The notes under the pieces were generated by a model. It saw nothing but the letters and a program-made list of their open reading frames with translations. It was not told the origin of the DNA and ran no database searches. Made by a program: the position numbers and the translations under genes. 64,000 nucleotides of DNA from Bacteroidia bacterium (GTDB lineage Bacteria > Bacteroidota > Bacteroidia > Cytophagales > Cyclobacteriaceae): positions 1-64,000 of the forward strand of contig JAUILA010000011.1 in the NCBI GenBank assembly GCA_030432655.1, read 5' to 3'. Below are positions 35,948 through 45,064 of the stretch, in pieces. Numbering within the stretch: position 1 is the first letter of the stretch; each line of letters begins with the position of its first letter.

Positions 35948-35952
35948 CAGTG

Positions 35953-37164
35953 TCAGAAGAATATGCCCAACAGAAACTCAAGATTCGTTAATTGCGATTT
36001 TTCCAGGTCACCCAATTCATGAAGCTTCTTAATGCCCTGATACCGAACTTCCATCCTCATCAACATAGAATCATTAAGTCTCTTCTTTAATCCGATACCG
36101 GCCATTAAACCAATGTTATTCCTTTGAAGGCTGAACGGATCAACTTCAGAGGTATAAATCACATTGTTGCGTTGTTCCTCCAGAATCCAGTAGCTATCAA
36201 ATTTGAGCATGAACGCAGTGATGAACCCAAGATTTAAATACGGAGTTATTGATCTCTCCGGAAATGTATATCGTAGCAACAGCGGAATTCTCACCTGAAC
36301 AAAATCGGCCATCAATTCATGGCGATTGATTATACCGGGATAAGGGTTAGTCTCGGTGTCTGAGTTAAAATGGTTCTTGGAGATAAAGGCTCCGGTATAA
36401 AAACTGACATTTTCATGCAGTCTCGGAGAACTTAGTTCTGCGTCAAATCCGATGGTAGCCACCACTTGTGGCTCGAAAGTATTCAGAAAATCATAACTGA
36501 AATATTTAAAGTCCACCGAAGTGACAGCCACCCCGGCAAGAACACCGGGCACCGCCCTGAACCAGGGCTTGTTTTCCTTATAAGAAACCGATTCAAGACC
36601 CCCGCATTGATTGTATGACTCCACCAGCACTGTCAGATCCCTTTCAGTCAATCCGGTTCCTTCAATCTGACTCTGACTTATCAGGTCACAGTCACGCATC
36701 AGGTAAATCAGCATACCGATGTATTTCCGGGAAGGCTGTAATCTTTTGGTACCGTTAACTACAATCTCACGCACCTCGTTTTGAAGATGACGAAGTGTAT
36801 TATCATCCCCTTTTACAAAAAATTCTCCCTTGTATTTATACAAATTTAGTCTGCCGCTAATGATAACTTCCAGAAATACCCACTGAGAATTTTGGTTCGG
36901 AAGGTTGATAATGCTGGATTCCAGCAGCTTATCCCCTGCAAACTTATACGCTTTTATATCTGTTGGCTCATAAATGGTGGTGCGATCAGACAAGGAACTT
37001 CTGAACTCACAAAAATCGAAGTTTCTATTGCTCTCCTTATAGTTGAGATATCCCCGGACGGTATCCCCCTGGTTTGTAATAATAAATCCCTCCCTGAAAT
37101 CAGTTTGAGCAGAAATATTAAAGAAACAGAATACGAATAGAGTAAACAGGATTATCCTGAACAT
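35953..37164 (-). CDS. Outer-membrane beta-barrel protein
   Basis: A 403-residue protein with a signal peptide (cleavage near NISAQ). The first 180 residues hold beta-strands of unknown type (TNQGDTVRGYLNYKESNRNFDFCEFR). The second half has alternating-pattern strands ending in FLLGIFF with a terminal aromatic, typical of a barrel (PVPLLLRYTFPERSITPYLNLGFITAF; GIGLKKRLNDSMLMRMEVRYQGI). It is the upstream partner of the IPT/TIG lipoprotein, and the two may act as a surface pair. Confidence 0.75.
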   Translation of the reverse strand: MFRIILFTLFVFCFFNISAQTDFREGFIITNQGDTVRGYLNYKESNRNFDFCEFRSSLSDRTTIYEPTDIKAYKFAGDKLLESSIINLPNQNSQWVFLEVIISGRLNLYKYKGEFFVKGDDNTLRHLQNEVREIVVNGTKRLQPSRKYIGMLIYLMRDCDLISQSQIEGTGLTERDLTVLVESYNQCGGLESVSYKENKPWFRAVPGVLAGVAVTSVDFKYFSYDFLNTFEPQVVATIGFDAELSSPRLHENVSFYTGAFISKNHFNSDTETNPYPGIINRHELMADFVQVRIPLLLRYTFPERSITPYLNLGFITAFMLKFDSYWILEEQRNNVIYTSEVDPFSLQRNNIGLMAGIGLKKRLNDSMLMRMEVRYQGIKKLHELGDLEKSQLTNLEFLLGIFF

Positions 37165-37240
37165 GCAAGCTGAAATATATAAGAAAAGTAAATAAACCTT
37201 TTTACCTTAATAAAATCAAGAAATCAATCCGCTATAAATT

Positions 37241-38956
37241 CTACAGATTTCCGTCAGAAGTTTCCTTTTCAATATAATCCACTGCTCGTGCTGTAAGTGC
37301 CATATATGTTATACTTGGATTTTGCGTCCCGGCGCTTGTCATACACGACCCGTCGGTAATAAAGACATTAGGAACGGCGTGCATCTGGTTCCATTTATTC
37401 AGTACCGATGTTTTTGGATCACGTCCCATCCTTGCCGTACCCATTTCATGGATGCAGGCTCCCGGTGCTGTTTCCTCGTTATAGTAGGTAATGTCCCTGC
37501 AGCCCGCTGCCTCCAGCATTTCCATGCCGCTGTTGACACCGTCTTCGCGCATCTTACGTTCGTTGTCCCTCAGTTTGGCGTCGAAGACAATAGTCGGCAT
37601 TCCATGTTTATCAGGCTTATCAAAATTCAGGTACATTTTATTGTCGTGGTAAGGCAGCATCTCACCAAAACAGGTAATGGCTACATTGTAGCTGCCGGGT
37701 TTAAGAACGGCTTCCTTCAACTGCTTGCCAATTACCCCATCAGGAATATTCATTCCACGGGTGGCTCCCCCCTGGTAGCCAAATCCACGTAAATAATCAG
37801 GATGTTTAGTTTCCTCGTCAAGGTTACGGAAACGCGGGATGTAAAATCCTCCGCCGGGTTTCCTGCCCTTGTAATACGTATCCTCCATACCGTCAAGCGT
37901 TCCGGCCACACCCATTCCGTAATGATGATCCATCATATTGTGGCCCAGTTCGCCACTGTCATTGCCCAGTCCGTTCGGGAACCGTTCCGAGCGGCTGTTA
38001 AGGAGAATAGCCGTTGTACCTATCGTACTGGCATTGCAGAAAATGATCCTGGCAAAGTATTCGGTTTCTTCCCCGGTATTCGCATCTTTTACCCGAACTG
38101 AACTGGCCTTATTGGTAGCCGGATCAAATACGATCTCCGTGACAATGCTGTCTGCCTGAAGGGTTAGGTTTCCCGTGTTGGCAGCCACAGCAAGCGTTGC
38201 AGACAAACTGCTGAAATAAGCTCCATACGGACACCCTCGCCAGCACCGGTCCCGACTCTGACATTGGGAGCGCAGTCCCTTATGGTACTCCGGGTTGTAT
38301 TCGGAAAGATTGGCGATACGCGACGGAGTGATCAGCCGGTGAGGAAATTTCTTTTGTACCGCTTCGCGCATGTGCTGTTCGGCACAGTTAAGCGCAAAGG
38401 GTTTCAGAAACTGACCATCAGGTACCTGCTTAAGTCCTTCTTTTTGTCCGCTTACTCCAACGAACCTCTCCACTTTATCATACCAGGGTGCTATGTCGGC
38501 ATATCGTATCGGCCAGTCAATGGCAATACCCTCCTTAAGATTTGCTTCAAAATCAATATCACTCCACCGGTAGCAATGACGGCCCCACATTATGGAACGA
38601 CCGCCTACGTGATGACCACGTATCCAGTCAAACCGCTCCACTTCATCGTACGGATATTCGTCATCCTTGTTGATCCAATGCTTATTCTCCTCGTTGACCC
38701 ACCAGCTCAGACGGCTTTGCTTAAAATAGTGCGCTGCCTTTTCTTCCTGAGTGACCAGATTCCGGTGCGGGAGGTCCCAAAGGTCAAGGTTGGCTGTGGG
38801 ATATTCTCCGTGCTTAACCATGCGCCCCCTTTCCAAAACCAGGGTTTTAATTCCCCTATTGCACAATTCCATGGCAGCATACCCACCACTGATTCCAGAT
38901 CCGATTACAATGGCGTCGAATGTCACCTGTTGTTTTCCCTTTACATTCAGATTCAT
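37241..38956 (-). CDS. GMC-family FAD oxidoreductase
   Basis: The start at 38956 forms an ATGA overlap with the preceding gene's stop, so it is preferred over an in-frame ATG at 38998. The 571-residue product has the FAD motif VIGSGISGGYAAMELCNRG, GGRSIMWGRHCYRWSD, a CQSRDRCWRGCPYGAYFS segment, and the C-terminal CIHEMGTARMGRDPKTSVLN...NVFITDGSCMTSAGTQNPSITYMAL. This is the sugar/polyol dehydrogenase type. It works with the small subunit encoded just upstream. Confidence 0.92.
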   Translation of the reverse strand: MNLNVKGKQQVTFDAIVIGSGISGGYAAMELCNRGIKTLVLERGRMVKHGEYPTANLDLWDLPHRNLVTQEEKAAHYFKQSRLSWWVNEENKHWINKDDEYPYDEVERFDWIRGHHVGGRSIMWGRHCYRWSDIDFEANLKEGIAIDWPIRYADIAPWYDKVERFVGVSGQKEGLKQVPDGQFLKPFALNCAEQHMREAVQKKFPHRLITPSRIANLSEYNPEYHKGLRSQCQSRDRCWRGCPYGAYFSSLSATLAVAANTGNLTLQADSIVTEIVFDPATNKASSVRVKDANTGEETEYFARIIFCNASTIGTTAILLNSRSERFPNGLGNDSGELGHNMMDHHYGMGVAGTLDGMEDTYYKGRKPGGGFYIPRFRNLDEETKHPDYLRGFGYQGGATRGMNIPDGVIGKQLKEAVLKPGSYNVAITCFGEMLPYHDNKMYLNFDKPDKHGMPTIVFDAKLRDNERKMREDGVNSGMEMLEAAGCRDITYYNEETAPGACIHEMGTARMGRDPKTSVLNKWNQMHAVPNVFITDGSCMTSAGTQNPSITYMALTARAVDYIEKETSDGNL

Positions 38957-39504
38957 ATGGCCCAGGCTTTTCCGTTTGTTTCCGATAATGGTATACACGC
39001 TTCAAATTCTCCCGGTACCGGCAGATAATTCAATTGCTCTTCCGCCACCTGCTCACTGGTCAGGTACATGGCGACGATCTGCTGTTTTACATGGACCCAT
39101 GCATCATGAAAATTTCCCCCGACTGATTCCAGTTCCTGAAGGACAGCCAATCGCTCGTCATCCGATGCATTCAGAAATTCCTGGTCGCGAAGATATTGAT
39201 CGAGTACTCCGAATTGCTGAAAATAAGCTACCTTCTCTTCATCTGAATAGCATTCTCCCACGATCTCATCAATCACCTGCACCACCCCCAGGTCTGTGGC
39301 CGAGGGCGTGTCGGTTGCCGGCAGCAAGGTATCGGCCACCGCTTCCAGTAATGAATACTGCTCTGAACTGAATGCAGCAGGAGTAAATGTTGTTTCCGGG
39401 GAGGGTTTTGCACTGCACCCGGAGAGCAATGCACTATACAGAGGGGCAGATAGTAATGCCCCTGATGCCAGTACCGTTTGTTTAATAACTTCTCGACGTC
39501 GCAT
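38953..39504 (-). CDS. Gluconate 2-dehydrogenase subunit 3-like small subunit
   Basis: A 183-residue protein. It begins MRRREVIKQTVLASGALLSAPLYSALLSGCSA, a twin-arginine-type leader that also has a lipoprotein-like cysteine. Then comes the subunit-3 pattern: FSSEQYSLLEAVADTLLPATDTPSATDLGVVQVIDEIVGECYSDEEK. Its 4-bp ATGA overlap with the GMC gene shows translational coupling. By family knowledge it chaperones or anchors the flavoprotein and helps its Tat export. Confidence 0.9.
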   Translation of the reverse strand: MRRREVIKQTVLASGALLSAPLYSALLSGCSAKPSPETTFTPAAFSSEQYSLLEAVADTLLPATDTPSATDLGVVQVIDEIVGECYSDEEKVAYFQQFGVLDQYLRDQEFLNASDDERLAVLQELESVGGNFHDAWVHVKQQIVAMYLTSEQVAEEQLNYLPVPGEFEACIPLSETNGKAWAI

Positions 39505-39646
39505 ACTCTTGGTTGGTTTGGGATCAATATAAAAATATTTTGTGAATCCCGGTCAGTAAAATTCAACTTCACGTTTGCAATGATTATTCTGCTTCCGTTT
39601 TAAAAAAGAATATGGTATTTTGATCTTACCACCATTACATCAAGCT

Positions 39647-41098
39647 ATGTTGCGTCACGGCCTGCCCATCATCCTTTTACTTCTTCTGGCCTTAACAGGT
39701 TATTCACAAAACACCTATGACATTGTCCTGTCAGGAGGCCGGGTAATTGATCCGGAAACGGGGCTTGATGCCATTAGAAATGTAGGAATTACCGGCCAGC
39801 GAATAGTAACCATCAGCGAGGAACGCCTCGAAGGGAATGAAATCATTGATGTATCCGGACTGGTCGTTGCCCCCGGATTTATCGACCTGCATGTCCATGG
39901 AATTACAAATAAAGAGCAGGAATACCAGGTTCATGACGGGGTGACGACTGCCCTGGAACTGGAAGGTGGTATTCCTTTTATCGGAGAATGGTACCGTGAG
40001 CGTGAAGGAAAAGCCATGATTAATTATGGGGGAAGTGTGTCCTGGATTGCTGTCCGCGCGATGCAATTTTCCGATATCGATAACCTGACCACGCAGGAAG
40101 ACGCCATGAGGCGTGCCAGCGATCTGATGGATATGTCAAAGAACAACTCCCTGACCGGAGAGCAGGAAGACAACCTGCTTGATGGATTGAACAATTCACT
40201 TAAGGAAGGGGGTATAGGATACGGTGTATCAGTAGGTTATGTCCCCGGAGCCTCACGCGAAGAGCTTTATCGTATTTATGAACATGCTGCGGAGAAGAAG
40301 GTGCCGGTATTTACTCATGTGCGTAAAGGTGGCTTGATTGCCATTCAGCAGGCACTGTCGGATGCAATGCTCTCAGGCACCTCGTTGCATATAGTCCATG
40401 TCAACAGCATGGCCCTAAGTGAGATTTCACTGGCTATTGAAATGGTGAATAAAGCACAGGAGCATGGATTTGATATTACCACGGAACTTTATCCCTATAC
40501 CGCGGCTTCCACTGCCCTGCAATCGGCCCTGTTTGACCAGGGATGGCAAAAGGAGTTTGGCATCTCCTATGGTGATCTGCAGTGGGTGAAGACAGGCGAA
40601 CGTCTTACAGAAAAAACATTTGATCAATACCGCAGGGAGGGCGGCACAGTCATCATTCATATGATGAAAGAAGAATGGATCAGGGACGGGATTGCATCGG
40701 CTAATACGATAATCGCATCGGATGGCATGCCTTATGCTCCCCTGGCACATCCGAGGACCGCCGGGACCTTTGCCCGGCTGTTGGGGAAATATGTGCGGGA
40801 GGAAAATGTTTTATCCCTTTCAGACGCGCTTTCGAAGATCACATGGCTACCGGCAAAGCGCCTTGAGAATATCGCACCGGTAATGCGCAACAAAGGCCGG
40901 ATACAGCCCGGGATGGATGCGGATATAACCATATTTGATCCGCAACAAATTATTGATAAAGCGACCTTCGAAGAAGGACTGGCATTTTCAGAAGGTGTTA
41001 TTTACGTATTGGTGAATGGCCAATTTGTTATCCGTAAGGGAAATACTGTTTCCGGATCTCTTCCGGGACAGCCCGTTTACGGCAAGTACAAGAATTAA
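39647..41098 (+). CDS. D-aminoacylase/dihydroorotase-like amidohydrolase, exported
   Basis: The ATG at 39647 (MLRHGLPIILLLLLALTGYSQ) gives a clean signal peptide; an in-frame TTG at 39620 is less likely. The 483-residue product has YDIVLSGGRVIDPETGLD, the metal motif FIDLHVHG, a long catalytic region with FTHVRKG and LHIVHVNS, and the C-terminal GRIQPGMDADITIFDPQQI. It resembles N-acyl-D-amino-acid deacylases. It may release amino acids from N-acyl forms in the periplasm. Confidence 0.85.
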   Translation: MLRHGLPIILLLLLALTGYSQNTYDIVLSGGRVIDPETGLDAIRNVGITGQRIVTISEERLEGNEIIDVSGLVVAPGFIDLHVHGITNKEQEYQVHDGVTTALELEGGIPFIGEWYREREGKAMINYGGSVSWIAVRAMQFSDIDNLTTQEDAMRRASDLMDMSKNNSLTGEQEDNLLDGLNNSLKEGGIGYGVSVGYVPGASREELYRIYEHAAEKKVPVFTHVRKGGLIAIQQALSDAMLSGTSLHIVHVNSMALSEISLAIEMVNKAQEHGFDITTELYPYTAASTALQSALFDQGWQKEFGISYGDLQWVKTGERLTEKTFDQYRREGGTVIIHMMKEEWIRDGIASANTIIASDGMPYAPLAHPRTAGTFARLLGKYVREENVLSLSDALSKITWLPAKRLENIAPVMRNKGRIQPGMDADITIFDPQQIIDKATFEEGLAFSEGVIYVLVNGQFVIRKGNTVSGSLPGQPVYGKYKN

Positions 41099-41133
41099 TA
41101 CCGGCCGCTGTTAGGCTGATCTCTGCCTGAGAA

Positions 41134-41514
41134 TTATAAAAGGAAACCCACTAGTTTCGCTTTTCTTTTGAGTGGCTTCAGTTCTTTCTTAACCTTCTTT
41201 TTGTATTTCTTAAAATCTGCCTCTCCAAGAATATCTTCAAAGACCTTTTCATTCTCTTTTTGAGCATTTCTGAATAAGGTCATTTTTTCTTCCTCCCCCA
41301 TATCGCTTTTTGCGATATCAAAGACTTTGTCAACGACATTACTGTTCGCTTCTTTCAAAGCGCTTTCCTTTTCAGCACCAATTCCCAATCCGTCCAGGTT
41401 ATTCATCGCCTTCAGTACTTCGCCCTTGGTAAGATCGCCGGCCTGCGCCGTACATTCAATTTGAAATAAAAATACCAACAGAACAGACAATAAAACAGAA
41501 GCAGCATATTTCAT
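41134..41514 (-). CDS. Secreted hypothetical protein
   Basis: A start at 41514 (MKYAASVLLSVLLVFLFQIECTAQA) leaves a normal signal peptide; an ATG at 41538 adds eight residues. The mature part is about 100 residues, mostly helical and lysine/glutamate-rich (EEKMTLFRNAQKENEKVFEDILGEADFKKYKKKVKKELKPLKRK). The family is unknown to me. It is convergent with the amidohydrolase at 39647. Confidence 0.6.
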   Translation of the reverse strand: MKYAASVLLSVLLVFLFQIECTAQAGDLTKGEVLKAMNNLDGLGIGAEKESALKEANSNVVDKVFDIAKSDMGEEEKMTLFRNAQKENEKVFEDILGEADFKKYKKKVKKELKPLKRKAKLVGFLL

Positions 41515-41674
41515 GGAACCTTTCTTTAAGTTGGACATTACTTATTGTATTACAGTAAGTTACATAACTTAAAGGAGGATTCCTTGAAATGCCTGATACA
41601 AAATTCGGCTCCCATGAATGATCAATGCGGAAAAAAATCATTGCCTTTAAGAAAAGCTAAGAATCAGTGCTCCA

Positions 41675-42718
41675 TCAGGACCTGAATTTCTTCATATCAA
41701 TGACAAAGCGGTACTTGACATCTGAATTCATAACACGTTCCCAGGCAGTATTGATCTCTTCCAGTTCAATCATCTCAATGTCTGAAACTATATTATGCTC
41801 CGCGCAAAAGTCCAGCATTTCCTGCGTTTCCTTTATGCCGCCAATCAGGGATCCGGCAATATTCTTCCGGCCAAAAATCAATCCCATGCTATGTAAATCC
41901 ACAGGTGTAGCACCAACGAGTACCATGGTTTTATCATTTTTCAGCAAAGGCATATATGGGTTGACATCATGGCCCACAGGAATAGTATTAAGTAAAAAGT
42001 CAAATGTTCCGGCATGGGCGGTCATTTGCTCCTCATCCTTTGAGATGATAACATCAGAGGCACCCAGGCGCCGGGCATCATTTCCTTTTTCAGGTGAGGT
42101 GGTAATCATCACTACTTCAGCACCCAGTGCTGCTGCAAACTTAACACCCATATGACCGAGTCCGCCAAGTCCGATTACGCCTACCTTCTGTCCTTTCCCT
42201 ACCTTCCAGTGGCGTAAAGGAGAATAGGTGGTAATCCCTGCACATAAAAGTGGCGCAACTGCTTTGGTATCCAGTTTTTCGGAAACTTTCAGAACAAAAT
42301 AGCCATTCACCACGATTTGCGTGGAGTACCCCCCATGGGTCACGCCACCCATGACCGGGTCCGGACTTCCGTACGTCATAACCATTCCTTTATGACAGAA
42401 CTGTTCCAGGTCATTTTTGCATGATTCACACTCCCGGCATGAATCTACCATACATCCTACTGCTACCAGATCGCCAGAGGCCACATTTGTCACTTCAGAA
42501 CCTGTTTCAGTAACATGTCCCACAATTTCATGTCCCGGAACAATCGGATATTCCGACATACCCCAGTCATTATGGGCGGTATGAATATCGCTGTGGCATA
42601 CCCCGCAATAATCGATTTCAATTTTTACATCGTGCGGACCTAATTCCCGCCGGTCAAAGTCAAAGGGTTTTAATTCGTCGGTCGCATTAAACGCGGCATA
42701 TCCTTTTGTATTACTCAT
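41675..42718 (-). CDS. Zinc-dependent NAD(P) alcohol dehydrogenase
   Basis: A 347-residue medium-chain dehydrogenase. The catalytic zinc site is CGVCHSDIHTAHNDWGM and PGHEIVGHV, and the structural zinc site has four cysteines (CRECESCKNDLEQFC). VGVIGLGGLGHMGVKFAAALGAEVVMITTS is the cofactor-binding motif, with sequence close to the YahK/cinnamyl-alcohol group that prefers NADPH. It is divergent from eutB, so it could reduce the acetaldehyde made there. That link is an inference. Confidence 0.93.
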   Translation of the reverse strand: MSNTKGYAAFNATDELKPFDFDRRELGPHDVKIEIDYCGVCHSDIHTAHNDWGMSEYPIVPGHEIVGHVTETGSEVTNVASGDLVAVGCMVDSCRECESCKNDLEQFCHKGMVMTYGSPDPVMGGVTHGGYSTQIVVNGYFVLKVSEKLDTKAVAPLLCAGITTYSPLRHWKVGKGQKVGVIGLGGLGHMGVKFAAALGAEVVMITTSPEKGNDARRLGASDVIISKDEEQMTAHAGTFDFLLNTIPVGHDVNPYMPLLKNDKTMVLVGATPVDLHSMGLIFGRKNIAGSLIGGIKETQEMLDFCAEHNIVSDIEMIELEEINTAWERVMNSDVKYRFVIDMKKFRS

Positions 42719-42951
42719 AGTAGTTTGGTTAAGGTGACGTATAATCAGATTCTAGAACATCAGTTCTTCGATATAGTTTAATTTAGTCATTCGGAATTAA
42801 AATTCCTTTGTTTTCCCACCGGATAAACACGTAAAATTTCAAACGGGAGAAAAACAAATGGTGATAACACATATTCTTGTCAATATTCCATTTGTACTTA
42901 CCCGAATAATTGTGGATTTTCAGGTTCAGATATTCTGCGAAATCGCATATC

Positions 42952-44334
42952 ATGGCATTCAAAGCTTCGGCAGGCACTCATTCGTTTACATTTCCTGACC
43001 TGAGGACACTCCTGGCCTGTGCATCACCGGAAAAATCCGGGGACCAGATGGCCGGTATTGCTGCAAAAAATGAAAAGGAACGAATTGCTGCCAGAATTGC
43101 CCTTGCCGATGTACCACTGCGCTCCTTTGTCGATGAACCCCTGGTCCCCTATGAAGAGGATGCTGTTACACGTCTGATCATGGATGATTTTGATGAAACG
43201 GCTTTTAAGTTAATTTCTTCCTTTACCGTGGGTGATTTTCGCAACTGGTTGCTCTCCTATGAAACCACGGGAGAAGTAATCGCCGGCATCCGTTCCGGGA
43301 TCACCCCTGAAATGACCGCCGCCGTAAGTAAGATAATGTCAAACCAGGATCTGATCCTAGTGAGCTCAAAATGCCGGGTAATCAGTAAATTCAGGAATAC
43401 ACTTGGGTTATCCGGCCACTTTTCTACCCGTCTGCAACCTAACCATCCGACGGATGACCTGAAAGGAATCATGGCCGGAATTATCGACGGACTCATGTAT
43501 GGCTGCGGTGATGCCGTGATTGGTATCAACCCTGCCTCAGACAGACCGAAAACCATTCATTCCATCCTGGTTATGCTGGATGAACTTCGCCAGAAGTTCT
43601 CAATCCCCAGCCAGACTTGTGTATTGACCCACGTGAGCACTACGCTTGAACTAATCAGAAATGGCTCTCCGGTTGACCTGGTATTTCAATCCATCGGCGG
43701 TACCGAAGCCACCAACCGCAGTTTTGGCGTTTCACTGGAACTTCTTGAGGAAGCACACCAGGCCGCTTCCGAATTATCAAGAGGTGAAACCGGAAATAAC
43801 ATCATGTATTTTGAAACCGGCCAGGGCAGTTCACATTCAGCCAATGCCAACCACGGTATTGACCAGCAAACCTGTGAGGCCAGGGCATACGGACTTGCCA
43901 GGCATTTCCGTCCCCTGCTGGTAAACACTGTCGTAGGATTTATCGGACCCGAATATCTATTTGATGGCCGGCAAATCATCCGGGCCGGTCTGGAAGATCA
44001 TTTTTGCGGCAAATTACTGGGGCTCCCCATGGGATGTGATATTTGTTACACTAATCATGCTATGGCTGACCAGGACGATATGGATAATCTTCTCACGCTG
44101 TTAGGTACAGCAGGCTGTAACTTTATTATGGCAGTTCCCGGGGCCGATGATATAATGCTGAATTACCAGAGCACCTCCTTCCATGACCAGCTGTACATCC
44201 GTCAGGTGCTTGGCCTGAAGCGTGCTCCCGAATTTGATTCCTGGCTTCAACAAATGGAATTGTTATCGGGTGATGGTTTATTGCGTGCGGGAAACCACCT
44301 GACTCATCACAAACTTCTTGCGTATGACCGATAA
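42952..44334 (+). CDS. eutB: Ethanolamine ammonia-lyase large subunit
   Basis: The ATG at 42952 is used; an in-frame TTG at 42910 is the only longer choice. The 460-residue product has the EutB blocks FVDEPLVPYEEDAVTRLIMDD, MYGCGDAVIGINPASD, FQSIGGTEATNRSFGVSL, YFETGQGSSHSANANHGIDQQTCEARAYGLARHFRPLLVN and GCDICYTNHAMADQDDMDNLLTLLGTAGCNFIMAVPGADDIMLNYQSTSFHD. It splits ethanolamine to acetaldehyde and ammonia using adenosylcobalamin. The start of eutC overlaps its end by 11 bp. No cobalamin riboswitch is seen in the 233-bp spacer. Confidence 0.97.
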   Translation: MAFKASAGTHSFTFPDLRTLLACASPEKSGDQMAGIAAKNEKERIAARIALADVPLRSFVDEPLVPYEEDAVTRLIMDDFDETAFKLISSFTVGDFRNWLLSYETTGEVIAGIRSGITPEMTAAVSKIMSNQDLILVSSKCRVISKFRNTLGLSGHFSTRLQPNHPTDDLKGIMAGIIDGLMYGCGDAVIGINPASDRPKTIHSILVMLDELRQKFSIPSQTCVLTHVSTTLELIRNGSPVDLVFQSIGGTEATNRSFGVSLELLEEAHQAASELSRGETGNNIMYFETGQGSSHSANANHGIDQQTCEARAYGLARHFRPLLVNTVVGFIGPEYLFDGRQIIRAGLEDHFCGKLLGLPMGCDICYTNHAMADQDDMDNLLTLLGTAGCNFIMAVPGADDIMLNYQSTSFHDQLYIRQVLGLKRAPEFDSWLQQMELLSGDGLLRAGNHLTHHKLLAYDR

Positions 44335-45064
44335 GGACCCCTGGAAAGATCTTGGAAGATATACTGACGCACGGATAGTCCTGGGACGAGCGGGAGGCAG
44401 TCTTACCACCTCAGAGCTGCTCAGGTTCCGAAGGGATCACGCACTGGCCCGTGACGCTGTGCTTGCCGACCTCAACCTGTTTGACCTGGAAAACAAGTTG
44501 GGAGACCTGGGTCTGGCTATCCTGAAGTTAAAAACCAGGGCTGAAACCAGGGAAGAATATATCCGCAGACCTGACCTCGGGCGTGTTCTACAGGAGGAAT
44601 CCACGGAAGATTTAAAAAAATATTCCGGTTCATACGACCTGGGTGTTGTTCTTGCTGATGGCCTGTCTGCCATTGCCATTGAACGAAATGCGCCCGGTTT
44701 TCTAAAATCATTCCTTCCTGAAACATCCGAAATGAAAATTGCACCTGTTTGTATCGTCCGCCACGGGCGAGTGGCACTAAGTGATGAAATCGGAGAATTA
44801 CTTGGGTGTCGCATGATCATTATGCTTATCGGAGAGCGACCAGGACTAAGTTCACCGGACAGCATGGGCATATACATGACATACAACCCGTTAAAAGGCA
44901 ACACGGACGAAATGCGAAATTGCATATCCAACATCAGGACAGGCGGCCTTCCTGTTGAATTTGCAAGCGAAAAGCTGATCTACCTGATCAATGAATCATT
45001 CCGGAAAAAGCTGTCAGGGGTAAATTTAAAAGACAACTTCGGACAAAATCCGGGTTTGACATGA
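44324..45064 (+). CDS. eutC: Ethanolamine ammonia-lyase small subunit
   Basis: The ATG at 44324 (MTDKDPWKDLGRYTDARI) is favoured over a TTG at 44318; it overlaps eutB by 11 bp. The 246-residue product carries ARIVLGRAGGSLTTSELLRFRRDHALARDAVL, YIRRPDLGRVL, DLGVVLADGLSAIAIERNA and IGELLGCRMIIMLIGERPGLSSPDSMGIYMTYNP, all EutC-typical. It binds the cobalamin cofactor with EutB. The stop overlaps the permease start as ATGA. Confidence 0.96.
   Translation: MTDKDPWKDLGRYTDARIVLGRAGGSLTTSELLRFRRDHALARDAVLADLNLFDLENKLGDLGLAILKLKTRAETREEYIRRPDLGRVLQEESTEDLKKYSGSYDLGVVLADGLSAIAIERNAPGFLKSFLPETSEMKIAPVCIVRHGRVALSDEIGELLGCRMIIMLIGERPGLSSPDSMGIYMTYNPLKGNTDEMRNCISNIRTGGLPVEFASEKLIYLINESFRKKLSGVNLKDNFGQNPGLT

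Noticed and set aside
38264-39371. Two long plus-strand frames opposite the GMC oxidoreductase and its small subunit
   Set aside because: Both are antisense to strongly recognised, translationally coupled genes, and their translations are low-complexity and not protein-like.
42719-42951. Cobalamin riboswitch before eutB
   Set aside because: The spacer is AT-rich and lacks a recognisable B12-box or the paired core expected of a cobalamin riboswitch.
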